Below, piece after piece: positions 40,359 to 49,098 of a stretch of DNA of 64,000 nt. Each line of letters begins with the position of its first letter. The stretch's first letter is position 1. A program made the translations under genes and the position numbers. The stretch lies in NCBI GenBank assembly GCA_963766995.1, contig CAVYCE010000003.1, forward strand, positions 434,001 to 498,000. Direction: 5' to 3'. The DNA comes from Bog-473 sp963766995 (GTDB lineage Bacteria > Actinomycetota > Acidimicrobiia > Acidimicrobiales > RAAP-2). The notes under the pieces are model-generated. The model saw nothing but the letters and a program-made list of their open reading frames with translations. It did not search any database and was not told the DNA's origin.

Positions 40359-41735
40359 CTAGTCAGGGATCCAATTGCCGTGGAAACCAACCGGTACTCG
40401 CTGCGGCAGTGTGATGACCGCCTGCGGCGTGCCGCTCAGGTCCTCCGCATTGAGGATGTACAGGGAGGACACATCGGTGGTCCCCTCATAGACCAGCGCC
40501 ATGAGCCAGCCGTCGCTCTCATCTCCGCTCTCGGTGCGAGGCACGAAGACGGCCTCGCCCACCTGGGCCGTGGGGCCAAACCGGCGCACCTCGCTGGTGC
40601 CCCCCACCAGATCGTGACGGATGATGCCGTTCTCGGTACCGACCACGTCGCCACCGCGGTCGGTAAAGACGCCGTAACCGTACCGATACGGCAGTCCGAG
40701 GCGCCGCTCGTCGGCCCGCGGGAACTCTTGACTGTGGTCGTCCAACTGCTCCTCTTTGACCGGTCCGCCCAGCCCGTCCACCGTCCAGCGCTCCAACGTC
40801 GGCGTGCCTTCGGCGGGACCAAGGAAGGAGGTACGGAACATGGAGGGGTGGCGGACCACGTCGAGCGTGATGCCGGCCCCGCCGTCAACATCGTCAAACG
40901 CGTTGAGCGTATGGAACACGTAGCAGGGGTTGATGTCATGCCAAACCACGTCGACACCGTCGACCGGATGCCGAGGCAACAACCCGATGCGGGCGTGGTA
41001 ATCGTCGAACCAGCGATAGGGGAATCTGGCGCCGCTCATGGCCGCGTCCGCGTCAAAGACCACCGGCAAGTCGTACAGCACCACGTACCGAGGAGTGATG
41101 GCGCAATCGTGCAGGCTGACCGAACCGCCCATCGCCACGTTCCGAGACGATGTCACGCCACCCTCCGGACTGACAATGGTCACTTCGACGTCATTGCCCC
41201 AGCCGAAAAAGTACGAGACAGCGACGAGCTCGCCCGTCCTTGGGTCCTTCTTTGGATGGGCCGTGTAGCCACCACTCAATGTGCCTCCGAAGTCGAATGG
41301 ACCGACGGTCTCGAGTTCGTCCGTGACCTCATAGGCCATGGCACCCGCTTCGACCAGGGCCAGGGTGCGGCCGGCATGTCCGATGACGTTGGTGTTCGGC
41401 CCGAAGTCCATGCCGCCGTGGACCCGGCCGGACTTCGGCTCCTCTCCCAAGGCCCGGGCCACCGGCCCGGACCGGACCCAGCGGTTTCGATACCACTCGG
41501 CCCGCCCCTCACGGAGGCGCAGACCGTGCAGCATGCCGTCGCCGATGAACCAGTGGTACGTGTCGGGGTCCGGTGCCACCAGTGGATTGGGGCCGTTGCG
41601 CACGTAGCGGCCATTGAGCTCCGCCGGGATGGTGCCAGTCACATCAAGCTCGGACTCTGGGGCCGTGATCTCATGGAGGACCGGCCCGTGGTTGCCGTTG
41701 AGATACGGGTTGGTTGAGGTGGGAGTGGTGGTCAT
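40359..41735 (-). CDS. Carotenoid cleavage oxygenase family protein
   Basis: The 458-residue protein (from ATG 41735) has the four iron-binding histidines of the RPE65/lignostilbene dioxygenase family: His160 (YTAHPKKD), His209 (SLHDCAIT), His275 (YVFHTLNAFDD) and His452 (FHGNWIPD). The N-terminus includes LNGRYVRNGPNP and HWFIGDGMLHG, both typical. It should cleave a C=C bond of a carotenoid, apocarotenoid or stilbene with O2, in the cytosol. The start follows a GAGGAG site 6 nt away and a TATGTT -10 box at 41765-41760. Upstream in-frame codons exist but precede that box. Confidence 0.9.
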   Translation of the reverse strand: MTTTPTSTNPYLNGNHGPVLHEITAPESELDVTGTIPAELNGRYVRNGPNPLVAPDPDTYHWFIGDGMLHGLRLREGRAEWYRNRWVRSGPVARALGEEPKSGRVHGGMDFGPNTNVIGHAGRTLALVEAGAMAYEVTDELETVGPFDFGGTLSGGYTAHPKKDPRTGELVAVSYFFGWGNDVEVTIVSPEGGVTSSRNVAMGGSVSLHDCAITPRYVVLYDLPVVFDADAAMSGARFPYRWFDDYHARIGLLPRHPVDGVDVVWHDINPCYVFHTLNAFDDVDGGAGITLDVVRHPSMFRTSFLGPAEGTPTLERWTVDGLGGPVKEEQLDDHSQEFPRADERRLGLPYRYGYGVFTDRGGDVVGTENGIIRHDLVGGTSEVRRFGPTAQVGEAVFVPRTESGDESDGWLMALVYEGTTDVSSLYILNAEDLSGTPQAVITLPQRVPVGFHGNWIPD

Positions 41736-41759
41736 CGGCGACTCCTCGCTGTCCGAAAC

Positions 41760-41765
41760 AACATA
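41760..41765 (-). promoter_or_regulatory. -10 box of the carotenoid oxygenase gene
   Basis: TATGTT on the minus strand lies 24 nt before the ATG at 41735, leaving a short leader that holds GAGGAG. Confidence 0.4.
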
Positions 41766-41893
41766 GGTCCAAGGAGCGATGGCGGCCATGGCCAGGCACC
41801 AGATCCGCCCTTAGCCATCACTCCCGATCGAGCGCTCGGTCGACCCAATCAGGAGAATTTGCGCTCGGACTGCGTTTGTCCAGCGCAGCGCGC

Positions 41894-41899
41894 TATGGT
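41894..41899 (+). promoter_or_regulatory. Possible -10 box and long leader of the cold shock gene
   Basis: TATGGT at 41894-41899 would start an mRNA with an untranslated leader of about 110 nt before the ATG at 42017, a length usual for cspA-type genes. The -35 region is poor. The rest of the gap back to 41736 shows nothing else clear. Confidence 0.3.
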
Positions 41900-42016
41900 T
41901 TTCGGCGAGGGCACCACCATTACAGATTTGGAAATCCCTCTGACTCGAGAGAGTCGACCGGCCATGACCCCCACGAAACAGGGTCAAATCTTGGCCAGGG
42001 AAGGAGTGGATTTTCA

Positions 42017-42220
42017 ATGGCAACTGGTTCCGTGAAGTGGTTTAACGGTGAGAAGGGCTTCGGCTTCATCACTCAGGACGGTGGCGGCCCCGACGTATTC
42101 GTGCATTTCAGCGCGATCTCAGGTACGGGCTACCGCAACCTGGAAGAAGGACAGAAGGTTGAGTTCGAAACCAACCAAGGCCCCAAGGGGCTGCAGGCGG
42201 CAAACGTCCGCGCCATCTGA
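42017..42220 (+). CDS. Cold shock domain protein
   Basis: The 67-residue protein is a single cold-shock domain with RNP1 (KGFGFIT) and RNP2 (VFVHFSAI) motifs: MATGSVKWFNGEKGFGF and a C-terminal KGLQAANVRAI. It binds single-stranded RNA or DNA and acts as an RNA chaperone. A strong GGAAGGAG site precedes the ATG. The gene stands alone with a long leader and a hairpin after it, as is usual for the family. Whether it is cold-induced cannot be told. Confidence 0.95.
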   Translation: MATGSVKWFNGEKGFGFITQDGGGPDVFVHFSAISGTGYRNLEEGQKVEFETNQGPKGLQAANVRAI

Positions 42221-42283
42221 TTCCTTCAGATCGCCTGACTCGGTGAAACGCTCAGCGTCTCGCTCGGTCGGCACCAAGAACAC

Positions 42284-42325
42284 AGAACAGGGTCTCTGCT
42301 CCTCCGGGAGTGGGGGCCCTGTTCT
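42284..42325. terminator. Two-step hairpin between csp and cysQ
   Basis: AGAACAGGG (42284-42292) pairs with CCCTGTTCT (42317-42325); inside the loop CTCC (42299-42302) pairs with GGAG (42307-42310). It lies between the convergent csp and phosphatase genes, so it can serve both strands. There is no clear T-run. Confidence 0.5.
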
Positions 42326-42345
42326 CATGTTGGCTCCGGAGTTAA

Positions 42346-43119
42346 TTAATAGAACGGCCGGTAGTACCTCGTGGTCACCGCCAGTACGGCGTCGGCCAGT
42401 TCGGGGCGGCACACCATCAGATCGGGCAGCCAGGCGTCGGGCGCGCCATAGCGCAGGGGTTCCCCGTTGAGGCGGCAGGCCTGCAGGCCGCACGCTTCTG
42501 CCACCGCCACCGGAGCGGCCGAGTCCCACTCGTACTGACCTCCGGCGTGCACGTAGACCTCGGCCGCGCCCAAGACCACGGCGCTGATTTTGGCCCCGGC
42601 CGAACCCATGGGGACCATGACCCCACCGATGGCGTCGGCCACGTCATAGGCCACCTCGGGCGGGCGGCTACGGCTCACCACAATCCGAGGAGGCGTACCG
42701 GGAGCGGCGGCGGGCTGCAACGCCGGCGGCGCACCCGTCGACAACGTGATCTCCAGCGCCGGCAACGCCACGGCCCCAACCACCGCGATGCCCCCGATGG
42801 ATAGCGCCACGTGCACGGCCCAGTCGGTACGCCCGCGCTGACCGAACTCGCGGGTGCCGTCCAGCGGATCGATGATCCAGAGGCGACCGCTGCCCGAAAT
42901 GTGCTCGAGCCCTTCTTCGGACCGCACCTTGTCGTCGGGGTACAGCCGATTCAGTTCTGCGACTAAGAGGCGGTGGGCCAAGCGATCCCCGGCGCCCCCC
43001 AAATCAAAGTGGGCCGCCGGACCGTCGCGCAGTTCGACCAGGGCCCGGCCGGCCATGGTGGCCAGCGTGGCGGCGTCCCGATGCTCGGCCGCAAGGGCAT
43101 CGTGCTCGTCCTGGCTCAC
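42346..43119 (-). CDS. Inositol monophosphatase-family protein, CysQ-like 3'(2'),5'-bisphosphate nucleotidase
   Basis: The protein (257 residues from GTG 43119) has the metal-binding signature WIIDPLDGTREF (DPLDGT), an upstream SEEGLEH that supplies the first acidic ligand, and the C-terminal YEWDSAAPVAVAEACG motif. The TREF after DPLDG is typical of CysQ-type enzymes, which hydrolyse 3'-phosphoadenosine 5'-phosphate left by sulfotransferases. It could thus recycle PAP in this organism, which has a sulfotransferase in the window, but other monophosphatase substrates are possible. A longer start at 43194 would overlap the response-regulator gene; a CAGGA site favours 43119. Confidence 0.82.
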   Translation of the reverse strand: MSQDEHDALAAEHRDAATLATMAGRALVELRDGPAAHFDLGGAGDRLAHRLLVAELNRLYPDDKVRSEEGLEHISGSGRLWIIDPLDGTREFGQRGRTDWAVHVALSIGGIAVVGAVALPALEITLSTGAPPALQPAAAPGTPPRIVVSRSRPPEVAYDVADAIGGVMVPMGSAGAKISAVVLGAAEVYVHAGGQYEWDSAAPVAVAEACGLQACRLNGEPLRYGAPDAWLPDLMVCRPELADAVLAVTTRYYRPFY

Positions 43120-43166
43120 TGGTCCTGACTCATTGGGGTGTCCTCTGGGTGATGGAGGACCAAGTT

Positions 43167-43841
43167 CTAGACCAACCGGCGATCGGTAGCCCATCTGGTC
43201 AGCTCGTGGCGGGTCGAGAGCTGCAGCTTGCGCAGCACCGACGACACGTGCGACTCCACCGTCTTGGCCGAAATGGTCAGGTCCCGCGCCACTTCCTTAT
43301 AGGTATAGCCACGAGCGATCAGGCGCAGGACCTCACGCTCCCGAGGTGACAGCTGGTCCAGCTCGGGGTCGATGGAGGGGGTAGTGGCGGCATCCTGTGA
43401 GAAGGCATCGAGGACAAAGCCGGCCAGCCGAGGCGAGAAGACGGCGTCGCCGGCGCCGATCCGGTAGACGGCTTGCAAGAGCTCCTCGCCCGAGATCGTC
43501 TTGGTGATGTAACCCCGCGCTCCGGCCCGGATCACGGCGATGACGTCCTCGGGGGCGTCGGACACCGACAGGGCCAGGAACTGCACCTCGGGATGGACCG
43601 GCAATACGCCGCGCAAGACGGCCTGACCCCCTCCCCCCGGCAGATGGACGTCGAGCAGGACCACGTCGGGCACGCGCTCATTAATGAGTTCGATGGCGGC
43701 CCCCACTTCATCCGCCTCGCCGACCACCTCGACCGCTTCTCCCAGCTCGGCCTTCACCCCGGCCCGGAATACGGCGTGATCTTCCACGAGGAAGATGCGG
43801 GGACGGCCGTCCGACGATCCACCATCCGTAGCGCTCGTCAT
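43167..43841 (-). CDS. LuxR/NarL-family response regulator
   Basis: The 224-residue protein has a receiver domain (FLVEDHAVFRAGV, phospho-acceptor Asp64 in VVLLDVHLPGG, Lys114 in GYITK) and a C-terminal LuxR helix-turn-helix (LSPREREVLRLIARGYTYKEVARDLTIS). It is the partner of the histidine kinase next to it: its start overlaps the kinase stop by four bases (ATGA). Likely targets include the TCAGGG cluster in the divergent promoter region at 45346-45423, but this is inference. Confidence 0.93.
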   Translation of the reverse strand: MTSATDGGSSDGRPRIFLVEDHAVFRAGVKAELGEAVEVVGEADEVGAAIELINERVPDVVLLDVHLPGGGGQAVLRGVLPVHPEVQFLALSVSDAPEDVIAVIRAGARGYITKTISGEELLQAVYRIGAGDAVFSPRLAGFVLDAFSQDAATTPSIDPELDQLSPREREVLRLIARGYTYKEVARDLTISAKTVESHVSSVLRKLQLSTRHELTRWATDRRLV

Positions 43842-45346
43842 CGGGGCATGGTCAGTTCGACTTCGGCGCCGTCGCCGGGTGCGGAGCGGATGACCACCGT
43901 GCCACCGTATCGAGCCATGCGGGCCTCAATGGATTGGGCGATCCCCTGCCGATCGGACGGCACCGAGCTCGGGTCGAAGCCTCGCCCCCGATCGCGCACG
44001 AACAACGAGACATGGGCCGACTCCACCTCGGCATAAAGCGAGACCTGGGGGGCGCCGCTCCATTTGGCGGCATTGACGGTGGCTTCTTGGGCGGCACTCA
44101 ACAGCGCCCGCGACGACTCGGTAAGTTCGCAGTCCCCCACCAACACCACCTGCACGGTGATGCCGTGGTCGGCTTCCACGTGTCGCTGCAGCACGCCGAT
44201 GCCCTCACCGAGCATGGCGGCGTCTTCCTCACTGATCACACCCGGCGAGCGACCCTCGAACAGCCAGGCCCGCAGCTCCCGCTCTTGGGCCCGGGCCAGC
44301 CGCAGGACGTTCTGGGGATCATCCACCGAGCGCTGGATCAGCGCCAAGGTCTGCAGCACGGAGTCATGCACGTGGGCTGCCATCTGGGTCCGTTCCTCGG
44401 CCATGGCGCGCGCTTGGCGCTCGCGGACCAAGTCACGGATGAGCGTCAGCCACCAGGGGCCGAGGACGACGATGACGGCGGCCATGAGCAGCGCCGCGCC
44501 GCCCACCGGTCGCAGGGCGGCCGCCGTGGTGTGGCCTTCCACCAATATGAAAGCGCCCGCTCCGGCCAGGCCCAACCCGATCCCGACGCGGATGAGCAGG
44601 AGACGATTGGCCCGCCGCCCCGTGTCGGAACGCAACATGGGAGCGACGTCTTCTCTCACCCACTTCTTCTCGGCGCCGCTCATATTCCGCCAAATCAGAA
44701 TGCCCACCGCCAGCGCCAGGAACGACGGCACGGTGGCGAAACCAAGAAATCCAATGTGCAGAATGGAGATGACGACCTGCACTGCGATCAGCGCGGGGAT
44801 GACGGCGATAACGAGCTTGATCCCTCGACGGTCATTAGTGGCCCGGCCCAGGATGTTGCCGTCCTCGTTGTCGAGCGGGATGGCGATCCACGCCACGGCG
44901 TAGAGCAGGATCGACAGGCCGTTGACCAAAACAAAGAGTGACATGGCAATGCGGACGAGTCCGACATCGAGACCGGTGGCCCGGGCCATGGCACCGCACA
45001 CGCCACCAAGGACTCGACCCTCTGAGGTTCGACGCAGCGGACCGCGTCGGCGATGGCGTCTGACGCCGTGGCCATGCCGACGACCCTTGAACTTCGACTC
45101 GACCCGGTCGCCGAACCGCTTCGCCCACTCGTCCAATTCGCGGTCCCAACCCCCTCGCCACGACTGACCCCTGTGCTCATGTCCATGGTGAGGGTCCCAC
45201 CGATCCCACGGGTTCCCCGGGCGTGCGCCGGCCGTCCCGTTGCCGGCAGATTCGGCAGCGGTTGCGCCCGCTGCCTCTGAGGGCGCGGAGGGCTCAGGGT
45301 CAGGTGCGATCCCACGATGATCGCGCGCACCCCACCCAGTAGCCAT
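43838..45346 (-). CDS. PspC-domain sensor histidine kinase
   Basis: The 502-residue protein has an N-terminal basic and His/Trp-rich cytosolic part, a PspC domain (104-160: GRVLGGVCGAMARATGLDVGLVR, then a helix), several transmembrane helices up to about 300, and a HisKA_3/HATPase module. The phospho-His is His327 in AAHVHDSVLQTL; G-boxes appear in RDRGRGFDP and the end. This matches the PspC-linked envelope-stress kinases of actinobacteria. It is divergent from a free PspC gene. The ATG at 45346 is used because it sits next to the shared regulatory region; a longer frame into that region lacks family sequence. Confidence 0.88.
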   Translation of the reverse strand: MATGWGARDHRGIAPDPEPSAPSEAAGATAAESAGNGTAGARPGNPWDRWDPHHGHEHRGQSWRGGWDRELDEWAKRFGDRVESKFKGRRHGHGVRRHRRRGPLRRTSEGRVLGGVCGAMARATGLDVGLVRIAMSLFVLVNGLSILLYAVAWIAIPLDNEDGNILGRATNDRRGIKLVIAVIPALIAVQVVISILHIGFLGFATVPSFLALAVGILIWRNMSGAEKKWVREDVAPMLRSDTGRRANRLLLIRVGIGLGLAGAGAFILVEGHTTAAALRPVGGAALLMAAVIVVLGPWWLTLIRDLVRERQARAMAEERTQMAAHVHDSVLQTLALIQRSVDDPQNVLRLARAQERELRAWLFEGRSPGVISEEDAAMLGEGIGVLQRHVEADHGITVQVVLVGDCELTESSRALLSAAQEATVNAAKWSGAPQVSLYAEVESAHVSLFVRDRGRGFDPSSVPSDRQGIAQSIEARMARYGGTVVIRSAPGDGAEVELTMPR

Positions 45347-45423
45347 CAGGGATAACCCTGACTCAGAGGACCGGCAATCAGGGTACGACCAGGGTGATGC
45401 CGGATTTCGCCCCAGATCAGGGT
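45346..45423. promoter_or_regulatory. Cluster of TCAGGG half-sites between the two PspC operons
   Basis: TCAGGG-ATAA-CCCTGA (45346-45361) is a perfect dyad. Further TCAGGG copies lie at 45378-45383 and 45417-45422, and CCAGGG at 45389-45394. The 93-bp gap between the kinase start and the PspC start thus holds five related half-sites. Confidence 0.5.
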
Positions 45424-45439
45424 CCTTCAAGCTCCAGAC

Positions 45440-45742
45440 ATGGACACTGCACCGACAGACACGAGTACCACCAACACCGCCACTCAGCCGGATCACGAGC
45501 ACCAGCACCTGGACGACCACCTTCATCGTGCCGGCGACGAACGCATGCTGGCCGGTGTGGCCGGTGGTCTGGCCGAATACTTCGATATCGACCCCACGCT
45601 GGTCCGGATCGGGTTCGTCGCTCTCTCCTTCCTGGGCGGACTGGCCGTGCCCTTGTATCTGGCCGGCTGGCTCTTGATTCCCGCTGAAGGTGCCGATCAA
45701 TCCGTGGCCGAGGACCTGTTGGCCCGTGAACGAATCCGCTGA
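45440..45742 (+). CDS. PspC-domain membrane protein
   Basis: The 100-residue protein has an N-terminal polar, His/Thr-rich segment and a PspC domain (RMLAGVAGGLAEYFDIDPTLVRIGFVALSFLGG) with a hydrophobic end (VPLYLAGWLLIPAEG). PspC proteins sit in the membrane and help respond to envelope stress. It shares a divergent promoter region with the PspC-type kinase, suggesting that the two-component system controls it. A DUF1707 gene and a cNMP-like gene follow. Confidence 0.87.
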   Translation: MDTAPTDTSTTNTATQPDHEHQHLDDHLHRAGDERMLAGVAGGLAEYFDIDPTLVRIGFVALSFLGGLAVPLYLAGWLLIPAEGADQSVAEDLLARERIR

Positions 45743-45812
45743 CCCCCGACCCTTCCGTCGGTCGATCGATGTCGACCGTGACTACTTCCTCCACCGTATG
45801 AAAGGACACGCC

Positions 45813-46265
45813 ATGGGCCAACGATGGGACCCCTCCACCGCCTTCGCCATGAGGCGACCGAGCACCGCCGATACCAGCGTGCGCGCCTCAGACGCCGAGC
45901 GTAACGAGGTGGCCGACAAGCTCTCCCGCCACTTTTCCGAGGGCCGCCTCGATGCGATTGAGTTCAAAGAGCGGCTCGACCGCGCCATGGGAGCCAAGAC
46001 CCGTGGCGATCTACATGGGCTCTTCGATGACCTGCCCACGCTGCGCGCACCCGATACTCCGAAAGCCGCCAAGCATCGACATCGCCGCCATCGGATCGTC
46101 CCGTTCTTCCTCGTGGTGCTTTTCGTGGCCCTCGTCGCCGGGTCCCTTTCACCGTTCGCCATCGTCGGGCACTTCACCTGGGTGCTCTGGGTCATCGGCG
46201 GCCTCTTCATTTGGAATCGTCTGCACCGTCACCACCATCACCACCACGCCGAACTGGAGCAATGA
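45813..46265 (+). CDS. DUF1707 (SHOCT-like) membrane protein
   Basis: The 150-residue protein has the DUF1707 block VRASDAERNEVADKLSRHFSEGRLDAIEFKERLDRAMGAKTRGDL near its start, then two transmembrane helices (FFLVVLFVALVAGSL and FTWVLWVIGGLFIWN) and ends in a natural HRHHHHHHAELEQ. The ATG at 45813 is chosen because GAAAGGA lies 6 nt upstream. DUF1707 genes often accompany PspC and LiaF-like stress genes in actinobacteria. The role is unknown; the His-rich end could bind metal. Confidence 0.8.
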   Translation: MGQRWDPSTAFAMRRPSTADTSVRASDAERNEVADKLSRHFSEGRLDAIEFKERLDRAMGAKTRGDLHGLFDDLPTLRAPDTPKAAKHRHRRHRIVPFFLVVLFVALVAGSLSPFAIVGHFTWVLWVIGGLFIWNRLHRHHHHHHAELEQ

Positions 46266-46266
46266 G

Positions 46267-46782
46267 ATGCGCACTGCGACCCCCTCTGCAGACGTTCACG
46301 ACCTCGCCGCCACGCTTGGCGCGGTGGCCCTCTTCGACGGGCTGTGCTCCGCTGAGCTGGCAGCGCTGGCCGAGTCATGCACGATGTCCTCGGCTCGCCC
46401 CCGTCAGCACCTCGAAGTGCAGGACGCCCCGGTCCGCTACTGGCAGGTGATCACGTCGGGCCATGCCGTGGTCCAGCGCGATGGCATCGCCCTCGGCCTG
46501 CTGGGAGCGGGCGAATCATGGAGCGAGCACAGCGTGCTCAATCAGCTGCGCTCGCCCATCAGCGTCATCGCCCTCTCCCCCGTCACTGTCCTGGCCTTCC
46601 GTGATGGCGCCTTCACCGGGCGACTCATGGCCCATCCGGTACTGGGGCCACGCATCAGGACGCTTTCGGCCAGTTCGGCCGATCGCCTGGCCCTACCAGT
46701 GTTCCGAGCCTTGACCCATATGGAGAGGGCCGGCGTCAGTGCCGCCATCGGGGCCGGAGGACCGATTACCCCCTCCCGGTGA
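46267..46782 (+). CDS. Stand-alone cyclic-nucleotide-binding-like domain protein
   Basis: The 171-residue protein resembles one cNMP-binding beta-roll: VALFDGLCSAELAALAESC, then RQHLEVQDAPVRYWQVITSGHAVVQRDGIALGLLGAGESWSEHSVLNQLRSP. The phosphate-binding cassette that would contact cAMP is not well preserved. There is no CRP-type helix-turn-helix after it, so it is probably not a transcription factor by itself. It starts one base after the DUF1707 stop and so belongs to the PspC operon. Function is unknown. Confidence 0.65.
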   Translation: MRTATPSADVHDLAATLGAVALFDGLCSAELAALAESCTMSSARPRQHLEVQDAPVRYWQVITSGHAVVQRDGIALGLLGAGESWSEHSVLNQLRSPISVIALSPVTVLAFRDGAFTGRLMAHPVLGPRIRTLSASSADRLALPVFRALTHMERAGVSAAIGAGGPITPSR

Positions 46783-46848
46783 GCCGGTAACCTCTTGCAT
46801 CGGGCCGGTGTTCGCCACCCGATCCATCCCTGAGGAGAGTTTGTTTTC

Positions 46849-49071
46849 ATGCGTACCCTGGCTGGCTGGTGTGTCCGCCACCGACGGCTGGTCCTGCTCT
46901 TCTGGGCCATCGCTCTGATCGTCTCCCTGGCCGTCTCATCGGCCGTGGGCAACCGATTCGCCAACACGTTCTCCCTGCCGAATACGCCATCGGCCAATGC
47001 CATCAAGCTGCTTCAAGCGGCCGCGCCCAAGAACGCCGGCGACACCGAGCAAGTCGTCTTCGAGGTAGCCAAGGGCGAAACGGTCACCACCCCTGCAGTG
47101 GAATCACGCGTCAACGCCATGATCAAGCACTACGAGGCCCTCCCCAACGTGGGCAGCGTGATCAGTCCATACACGGCGCAGGGCGCCCGAGACATCGACC
47201 CGACCAAGACGATCGCCTTCGTGTCGGTCATCCTGGACAAGCAGGCCCAAGTCCTCACCTCCCAATTCGCCAAACATTTCGTCAAGGTCGCCACCTCCAC
47301 GAGTGATCACTCGGTTCGGGTGGCCGTGTCCGGCTTGCTCGCTGAGTATGCCAATCCGCCCAACGTGGGTGGCCTTGGACCAGGAGCTCTCTTAGCTCTG
47401 ATCGTGCTGTTCGTGATCTTCGGCTCCTTCTTCGCGGCGTTGCTTCCGCTCATTTCGGCACTGTTTGCCTTGGGCACGGCGTTCGGGATCGTCACCATCA
47501 TGAGCCACGTACTCAAGACGGCCCAGTTCGCCCCCGAATTGGTCTTCCTCATCGGGCTGGGTGTCGGTGTTGATTACGCCCTGTTCATCGTCACCCGGCA
47601 CCGACAAGGCCTGGTGGCTGGACGTGACGTCGAGAGCTCCATCATCAATGCCGTCAATACATCGGGCCGTGCCGTCCTCTTCGCCGGCATCGTCGTCTGC
47701 ATCGCCCTGTTGGGCATGCTGGCCATTGGTGTGGCATTCCTCTACGGATTGGCCGTGGCCGCCGCCATCGGCGTGCTGCTCACTATGTTCTCGGCCCTCA
47801 CCCTCCTCCCAGCCATGCTGGGGTTCATCGGCCCCAAGGTCATGAGCCGCAAACAGAAGAGAAACCTGGCCGAAAACGGTCCGCGCATTGTGGGCGCCGA
47901 CAACAAGGGCTTCTGGCCAGCCTGGGCCGACATTGTGCGCAAGCGCCCGCTCGTCCCAGCACTCCTCGCCCTGACCGTGATCGTGATCCTGGCTCTTCCG
48001 TTCTTCTCCTTGCGACTGGGATCCGCCGACCAGGGCAGTGACCCGGCCGGCACGACGACGCACATCGCCTTCGAAATGCTGGCCAAGGGCTTCGGACCCG
48101 GTTTCAACGGTCCACTGCAAGTGGTCTCCGTGGTCCACGACTCGGCCCAGCGCGATGTCATCAACACCGCTGTCGACGACATCTCGCAGCACCGAGACGT
48201 CAAGACGGTGAGCCCGCCCATCTACCTGCCCAGCAAGACGGGCGGACAGGTGGCCTTCATCAACGTCTATTCCGACTCATCCCCGCAAGCGGTGGCCACC
48301 ACGAACTTGGTGAATAGCTTGCGCAACACCACCATCCCTCACGCGGTGGGCTCATCGGGCCTCCAGGTCTACGTAGGTGGATCCACGGCCGGATTCATCG
48401 ACTTCGCCCATGTGTTGGGATCGAAGCTGCCGCTCTTCATCGGCCTGGTGGTGCTGCTGTCCTTCCTGCTGCTGGCAGCGGTATTCCGTAGCTTCATCAT
48501 CCCGCTGACCGGCGCCGTGATGAACTTGCTGTCCATTGGGGCCGCCTTCGGGATGCTCGTCGCCGTAGTGCAGTTCGGCTACGGGTCCTCCCTTATCGGC
48601 TTCTCGCAGAAGGCGCCGGTGGAGGCCTTCCTCCCCGTCATGCTCTTCGCCATCGTCTTTGGTCTGTCGATGGACTACCAGGTGTTTCTGGTCTCGCGCA
48701 TCCACGAGGAGTACCTCAAGTGCGGTGACACCCGCACCGCCGTGCGCAACGGCTTAGCCGCCACCGGAAAGACCGTGACGGCGGCCGCCCTGATCATGAT
48801 CCTGGTCTTCGGCTCGTTCATTCTCGGCGGCCAGCTGGTCATCAAGGAATTCGGCATCGGCCTGGCCGGTGGGATCCTTGTCGACGCCGTCTTCATCCGC
48901 ATGGCAGTGGTGCCGGCCGTGATGTCGGTACTGGGTAAATCGAACTGGTGGTTCCCAGCCTGGCTGGACAAGGCGCTCCCCCGCCTTTCGGTCGAGGCCG
49001 ATGACCTCAATCTCGTGGCACCCGCGGTGACCATTACCGATCCAGACCCCGATTTGGCCGTCCCCCGCTAA
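46849..49071 (+). CDS. MMPL/RND-family exporter
   Basis: The 740-residue protein has the typical MMPL build: a first helix (LLFWAIALIVSLAVSSAVG), a soluble domain, five helices with GLGVGVDYALFIVTRHR, then a second half with another soluble domain and FGLSMDYQVFLVSRIHEEY. The paired DY motifs belong to the proton path. MMPL transporters export lipids, siderophores or drugs. A GAGGAGAG site precedes the ATG. It may be co-transcribed with the PspC group upstream (66-bp gap) and is convergent with the TetR gene. Confidence 0.9.
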   Translation: MRTLAGWCVRHRRLVLLFWAIALIVSLAVSSAVGNRFANTFSLPNTPSANAIKLLQAAAPKNAGDTEQVVFEVAKGETVTTPAVESRVNAMIKHYEALPNVGSVISPYTAQGARDIDPTKTIAFVSVILDKQAQVLTSQFAKHFVKVATSTSDHSVRVAVSGLLAEYANPPNVGGLGPGALLALIVLFVIFGSFFAALLPLISALFALGTAFGIVTIMSHVLKTAQFAPELVFLIGLGVGVDYALFIVTRHRQGLVAGRDVESSIINAVNTSGRAVLFAGIVVCIALLGMLAIGVAFLYGLAVAAAIGVLLTMFSALTLLPAMLGFIGPKVMSRKQKRNLAENGPRIVGADNKGFWPAWADIVRKRPLVPALLALTVIVILALPFFSLRLGSADQGSDPAGTTTHIAFEMLAKGFGPGFNGPLQVVSVVHDSAQRDVINTAVDDISQHRDVKTVSPPIYLPSKTGGQVAFINVYSDSSPQAVATTNLVNSLRNTTIPHAVGSSGLQVYVGGSTAGFIDFAHVLGSKLPLFIGLVVLLSFLLLAAVFRSFIIPLTGAVMNLLSIGAAFGMLVAVVQFGYGSSLIGFSQKAPVEAFLPVMLFAIVFGLSMDYQVFLVSRIHEEYLKCGDTRTAVRNGLAATGKTVTAAALIMILVFGSFILGGQLVIKEFGIGLAGGILVDAVFIRMAVVPAVMSVLGKSNWWFPAWLDKALPRLSVEADDLNLVAPAVTITDPDPDLAVPR

Positions 49072-49098
49072 GAGCGACCCGACAATGAGCCGAGCCGA

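Noticed and set aside
40380..41717. Long plus-strand frame (445 codons) opposite the carotenoid oxygenase
   Set aside because: It is antisense to a gene with all four iron-binding histidines and shows no protein-like motifs.
46229..46255. Run of His codons read as a cloning tag
   Set aside because: It sits inside a natural gene with normal flanking sequence, so it is native.
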